Part shown: piece after piece, positions 20,676 through 23,647 of the stretch
Layout: each line of letters begins with the position of its first letter
Position numbering within the stretch: the stretch's first letter is position 1
Origin: Deltaproteobacteria bacterium
GTDB lineage: Bacteria > Myxococcota_A > UBA796 > UBA2385
Direction of reading: 5' to 3'
NCBI GenBank assembly: GCA_947462115.1
Contig: CANHON010000014.1
Location: 1-23,647, forward strand
DNA length: 23,647 nt
The notes under the pieces: model-generated
What the model saw: only the letters and a program-made list of their open reading frames with translations
Databases searched by the model: none
Told to the model about the DNA's origin: nothing
Made by a program: the position numbers and the translations under genes

Positions 20676-23377
20676 CCGCGCCGGGCGACCTCCCGCCCCC
20701 CGCCACGGCCCCGCGCAAGCGGTGGCCGGTGCAGCTGCACGTCTTCATCGTGCTGAGCGTGCTGGGCGCCGCGCCGGTCGCGACCCACGGGATCGGCGAG
20801 GCCAAGCGCTGGGGAGACGAGGCCGCCGCGCACGCCGACGCGCTCGCCCAGCAGGCCGCGAAGAGCGCCGCCCGCTCCCTGGAGGACCGGCTCCGCGACA
20901 AGACCGCGATCCTGCAGGCCATGGCCGGCGGGCTGGGCGCCGACTTCGCGTGGACGGAGGAGCACCTGCAGCCCGAGCTCAACGGGCAGATCGCGCAGAG
21001 CCGCGCCTTCGACTCCGTGTATTTGGCCGATACCACAGGAATGTCCTTGGTGTTCGCGCCGCGGGTGCGCGCAGACGGGGTCTCGACCGCGCCCGGGGTG
21101 AGCTACGCCGAGCGCGACTACTACGAGGAGCTGATGCGCACCCACGCGGTGGCCTACAGCCGCGTCCAGCTCGGCAAGCAGTCTGGCATCGCCAACGTCA
21201 TGATCGCCGTGCCCATCCATGGCGACCCCGGCGGTCGCGGCGTGCCCTGCCCCGAGGGCCTCGCCCACGACCGGGCGCACGGCCCCCTGCGCGGCTACCT
21301 CGCCGCGGGGGTCAGCCTCGCTGAGCTCAGCACGCTGGCCAGCCGCGCCGTGCCCCCCGGGAGCAACGCCAGGCTGCTCATCATCGACGGGGAGCGGCGG
21401 GTGCTGGTGGACAGCGCCGGTCGACTGCCGGCCCTGAGCCGACTCCAGCCGGGACCTGGCGGGGCCGTGGACTGCCCCGAAGTGCCCGTTGAGGGCGAAG
21501 ATGACCTGAGTCAGCGGGTTCGCCAGTGGTGCACCCCGATCGCCCTCGGGCAGCAACGCTGGCAGGTCTGGGTGAACTCGCCCATGGCGGACCTCGAGGC
21601 GGCGGCGGGTCGGGCCCGAACGGCCGCGCTGCGGGCCTTGCTCATCAACCTCGGCCTCGCGCTCGTGGCTTCGGGGGCCGTCTCCTGGGTGTTCGGCCGG
21701 CGAGTTCGGCGCGCCTCAGCGCTGGCGGAGCGCGTCTCGGCCGGCGACCTGAGCCTCCGCCCGACGCCCCCCGACTGGCTCGCGCCCCGAGAGATCGCGG
21801 AGCTGTCCGATGTCGTAGGCATGGCCATCGGACGCTTGGCGAGCAGCGACGCCGAAAAGCAGGCGCTGGTGGACCGACTCGAGCAGGCCAACCGGCGAAT
21901 GGAGCCCCTGGCCGACGCATGGGCGCAAGTGGGCGAGGCGATCGAGATCATGGACGGCGAGGGCGTCGTGCGCTTCGTCAACCCGGCCCATGGGCGCCTG
22001 ATGGGCGCGGCCTTCAGCGTCGGGCACCGGAGCGCGCTCGCCGACCTGCCGAGCCTGATGGCGCAGGCCCGCGAAGGCCAGCCGTGGCGGGGCGAGCTCC
22101 AAGTGGAGACGATCCAGGGCTTGCGGGTGCAGTCGCTCACCGCCTCGCCGGTGCTCGACCCCGAAGGGCGGCTTTCTCGCCTCGTGGTCATCCGCCGCGA
22201 CATCACCGACCGTCGCCTGGCGGAGGCGGCCGCGACCAACAACGAGCGCCTGGCCGCGGTCGGCACGCTCGCCGCCGGCCTCGCGCACGAGATCAACAAC
22301 CCGCTGATGGTGATCCGGGGCGCGCTCGAGCAGCAGCAGCTCCGGCCCGACGCGCCCGAGACCCAAGCGGCGGTGCGGGACGCGCTGGCCGCTGCTGGCT
22401 CGGCCCAGTCCGTCGTGCACGCCTTGCTCAGCCTGAGCGCCGCCGATCTCGACGCGAGCCTCCCCGACGTCCTCATCCAAGTGGACGAGCTGCTGCGCTC
22501 CTGCGCCGTGCTCTCCGGCCCCCTCGCCCGCCCCCGCGTCCGGTTGTTGGTGGAGGTCGAGGGCACCCCCACGGTGCGCGGCCGACGTGCCGACCTCGCG
22601 CAGGTGGTCCTCAACCTCGTCACCAACGCGATCCAAGCCCACGCCACCAGCGACGGCCCGATGTGCTGGATCCGCCTGAGCGCGGGTCGCAGGCCGCTGA
22701 CCGAGGGCGGAGACGTGTGGATCGAGGTGGCCGACAACGGCCCGGGCATGAGCGCCGAGGTGCTGCGCCGGGCCTTCGACCCCTTCTTCACCACGCGCAC
22801 GGTCGGCGCGGGGGTCGGGCTTGGCCTCAGCCTGAGCCGTCAGATCGTCGAGGGCCACCGGGGCCGTCTGGGCCTGCGCTCGACGCCGGGATCCGGCACG
22901 GTGGCGCGCATCACGCTTCCCTCCGCCGCATCGCCCGCGGCGGACCCCTTGGCCGAGCCGACGACGCCGCGCCGGCCAGCGCCGCAGCTGTCCGCCCAAG
23001 TTCGGTCCCAGCGCGTGCTCGTCGTGGACGATGACCCGCCGGTGGCGCGCAGCCTCGCCCGCATGCTGCGGGGCCACGAGGTGCACGTGGCCATCGGGGG
23101 CGAGGACGCCCTCGCCCGCCTCGCCAACGAGCGGTTTGACGTGGTGGTGAGCGATGTGATGATGCCGGGCATCGACGGTCCGACCCTGTTCGACGCCGCC
23201 ACCCGTGGCTGGCCCGAGCTGCGGGAGCGCTTCATCTTCGTGACCGGCGCAGCGACCTCCGGGGCCGTGGCCGCGGCCCTCCGCGCGACCGGACGCCCGG
23301 TCTTGCTCAAGCCCATCGACCCCGCCGCCATCCGATCCCTGGTCGAGCAGACCGGCGGCGGCACCGCGAGCGCCTGA
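20672..23377 (+). CDS. Hybrid sensor histidine kinase with periplasmic sensor, HAMP, PAS and receiver
   Basis: 901 residues. Order: TM1 (about 22-40), a ~270-residue periplasmic region probably of the dCACHE type (SYAERDYYEELMRTHAVAYS and IANVMIAVPIHG are characteristic), TM2 (about 321-341), HAMP (about 343-395), PAS (about 410-510, EIMDGEGVVRFVNPAHGRLM), and a kinase core. The core has phospho-acceptor His539 in LAAGLAHEINNPLMVIRGAL, N box NLVTNAIQ, G1 DNGPGM, F box FDPFFTTR and G2 GVGLGLSLS. A Pro/Ala linker leads to a receiver at about 782-895 with acidic DDD, phospho-acceptor Asp828 (SDVMMPGIDG) and Lys880 (LLKPID). There is no output domain, so phosphate probably passes to a separate partner. 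The start is GTG at 20672 inside the PEBP stop (GTGA), with only a weak ribosome-binding site. Confidence 0.93.
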   Translation: MTAPGDLPPPATAPRKRWPVQLHVFIVLSVLGAAPVATHGIGEAKRWGDEAAAHADALAQQAAKSAARSLEDRLRDKTAILQAMAGGLGADFAWTEEHLQPELNGQIAQSRAFDSVYLADTTGMSLVFAPRVRADGVSTAPGVSYAERDYYEELMRTHAVAYSRVQLGKQSGIANVMIAVPIHGDPGGRGVPCPEGLAHDRAHGPLRGYLAAGVSLAELSTLASRAVPPGSNARLLIIDGERRVLVDSAGRLPALSRLQPGPGGAVDCPEVPVEGEDDLSQRVRQWCTPIALGQQRWQVWVNSPMADLEAAAGRARTAALRALLINLGLALVASGAVSWVFGRRVRRASALAERVSAGDLSLRPTPPDWLAPREIAELSDVVGMAIGRLASSDAEKQALVDRLEQANRRMEPLADAWAQVGEAIEIMDGEGVVRFVNPAHGRLMGAAFSVGHRSALADLPSLMAQAREGQPWRGELQVETIQGLRVQSLTASPVLDPEGRLSRLVVIRRDITDRRLAEAAATNNERLAAVGTLAAGLAHEINNPLMVIRGALEQQQLRPDAPETQAAVRDALAAAGSAQSVVHALLSLSAADLDASLPDVLIQVDELLRSCAVLSGPLARPRVRLLVEVEGTPTVRGRRADLAQVVLNLVTNAIQAHATSDGPMCWIRLSAGRRPLTEGGDVWIEVADNGPGMSAEVLRRAFDPFFTTRTVGAGVGLGLSLSRQIVEGHRGRLGLRSTPGSGTVARITLPSAASPAADPLAEPTTPRRPAPQLSAQVRSQRVLVVDDDPPVARSLARMLRGHEVHVAIGGEDALARLANERFDVVVSDVMMPGIDGPTLFDAATRGWPELRERFIFVTGAATSGAVAAALRATGRPVLLKPIDPAAIRSLVEQTGGGTASA

Positions 23378-23485
23378 ACGGAGGCCTGCACCCGACGGGC
23401 CCGACCCGAAAGAACCCCAGCCCGCCGCGCGCACCGCAGCGCCGCCAGCGAGGCGACGCACAGCGGAAGGCCGAGAGCCGCAGCC
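23378..23485. other. Gap between sensor kinase and rRNA terminator
   Basis: 108 GC-rich bases between convergent units. No clear terminator for the sensor kinase and no open frame of interest are seen. Confidence 0.3.
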
Positions 23486-23533
23486 AAAAATAGATAAACC
23501 CCGCGGAGCCCGAAGGCTCAAACGCGGGGGTTT
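23486..23533 (-). terminator. Intrinsic terminator of the rRNA operon
   Basis: Read on the minus strand, AAACCCCCGCG pairs with CGCGGGGTTT, enclosing an inner GAGCC/GGCTC hairpin with a TTCG tetraloop (23506-23519). It is followed by ATCTATTTTT (the T run is complementary to 23486-23490). It begins a few bases after the 5S 3' end and is the strongest terminator in the window. Confidence 0.88.
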
Positions 23534-23540
23534 AAAGGAT

Positions 23541-23647
<107 letters not shown>

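Overview
This window is GC-rich, densely packed bacterial chromosome with ordinary housekeeping and accessory genes. No phage, insertion sequence, CRISPR array or defence island is visible. The gene styles (a LysM protein of the 'NPYYWPRLW' type, a J-domain/TPR fusion, a periplasm-sensing hybrid histidine kinase, stand-alone cyclic-nucleotide-binding proteins, TopA with glycine/tyrosine C-terminal repeats) point to Myxococcota or a related former deltaproteobacterial lineage. That placement is inference, with moderate confidence.

Left part (1-4.9 kb, all +): the 3' end of infB, a strong intrinsic terminator, a YlxP/DUF503 protein, a membrane-anchored SPOR protein overlapping a small cupin, an exported LysM protein, dprA, and an 89-residue acidic protein of unknown role. 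Centre-left (5.0-9.2 kb): topA on the minus strand, facing dprA, then a divergent XerC/XerD-type tyrosine recombinase. In Bacillus, dprA, topA, trmFO and xerC are adjacent and co-directional; here topA is inverted and trmFO is absent.

Centre (9.3-13.3 kb): a J-domain/TPR protein, tRNA-Lys(UUU) and tRNA-Glu(UUC) with a good promoter and terminator, and a two-Rossmann TrkA-N-like protein with an N-terminal membrane region. Facing it are two minus-strand cyclic-nucleotide-binding-domain proteins joined by an ATGA overlap.

Right part (13.5-23.4 kb, all +): a complete Entner-Doudoroff cluster zwf-pgl-edd-eda converts glucose-6-phosphate to pyruvate and glyceraldehyde-3-phosphate. It runs on into an M28 zinc-peptidase lipoprotein gene. 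Next come an exported PEBP/YbhB-like protein and, translationally coupled to it, a hybrid sensor kinase with a periplasmic sensor region, PAS, kinase core and receiver. The window ends inside a minus-strand 5S rRNA gene, the tail of an rRNA operon, with a clear terminator.

The points most worth checking are the PEBP/sensor-kinase coupling, the paired CNB proteins (one with an intact and one with a degenerate phosphate cassette), the rearranged dprA/topA/xer neighbourhood, and a TTGAC box repeatedly found 48-55 bases upstream of starts. None is clearly a new system from sequence alone. No gene-free stretch exceeds 300 bases.
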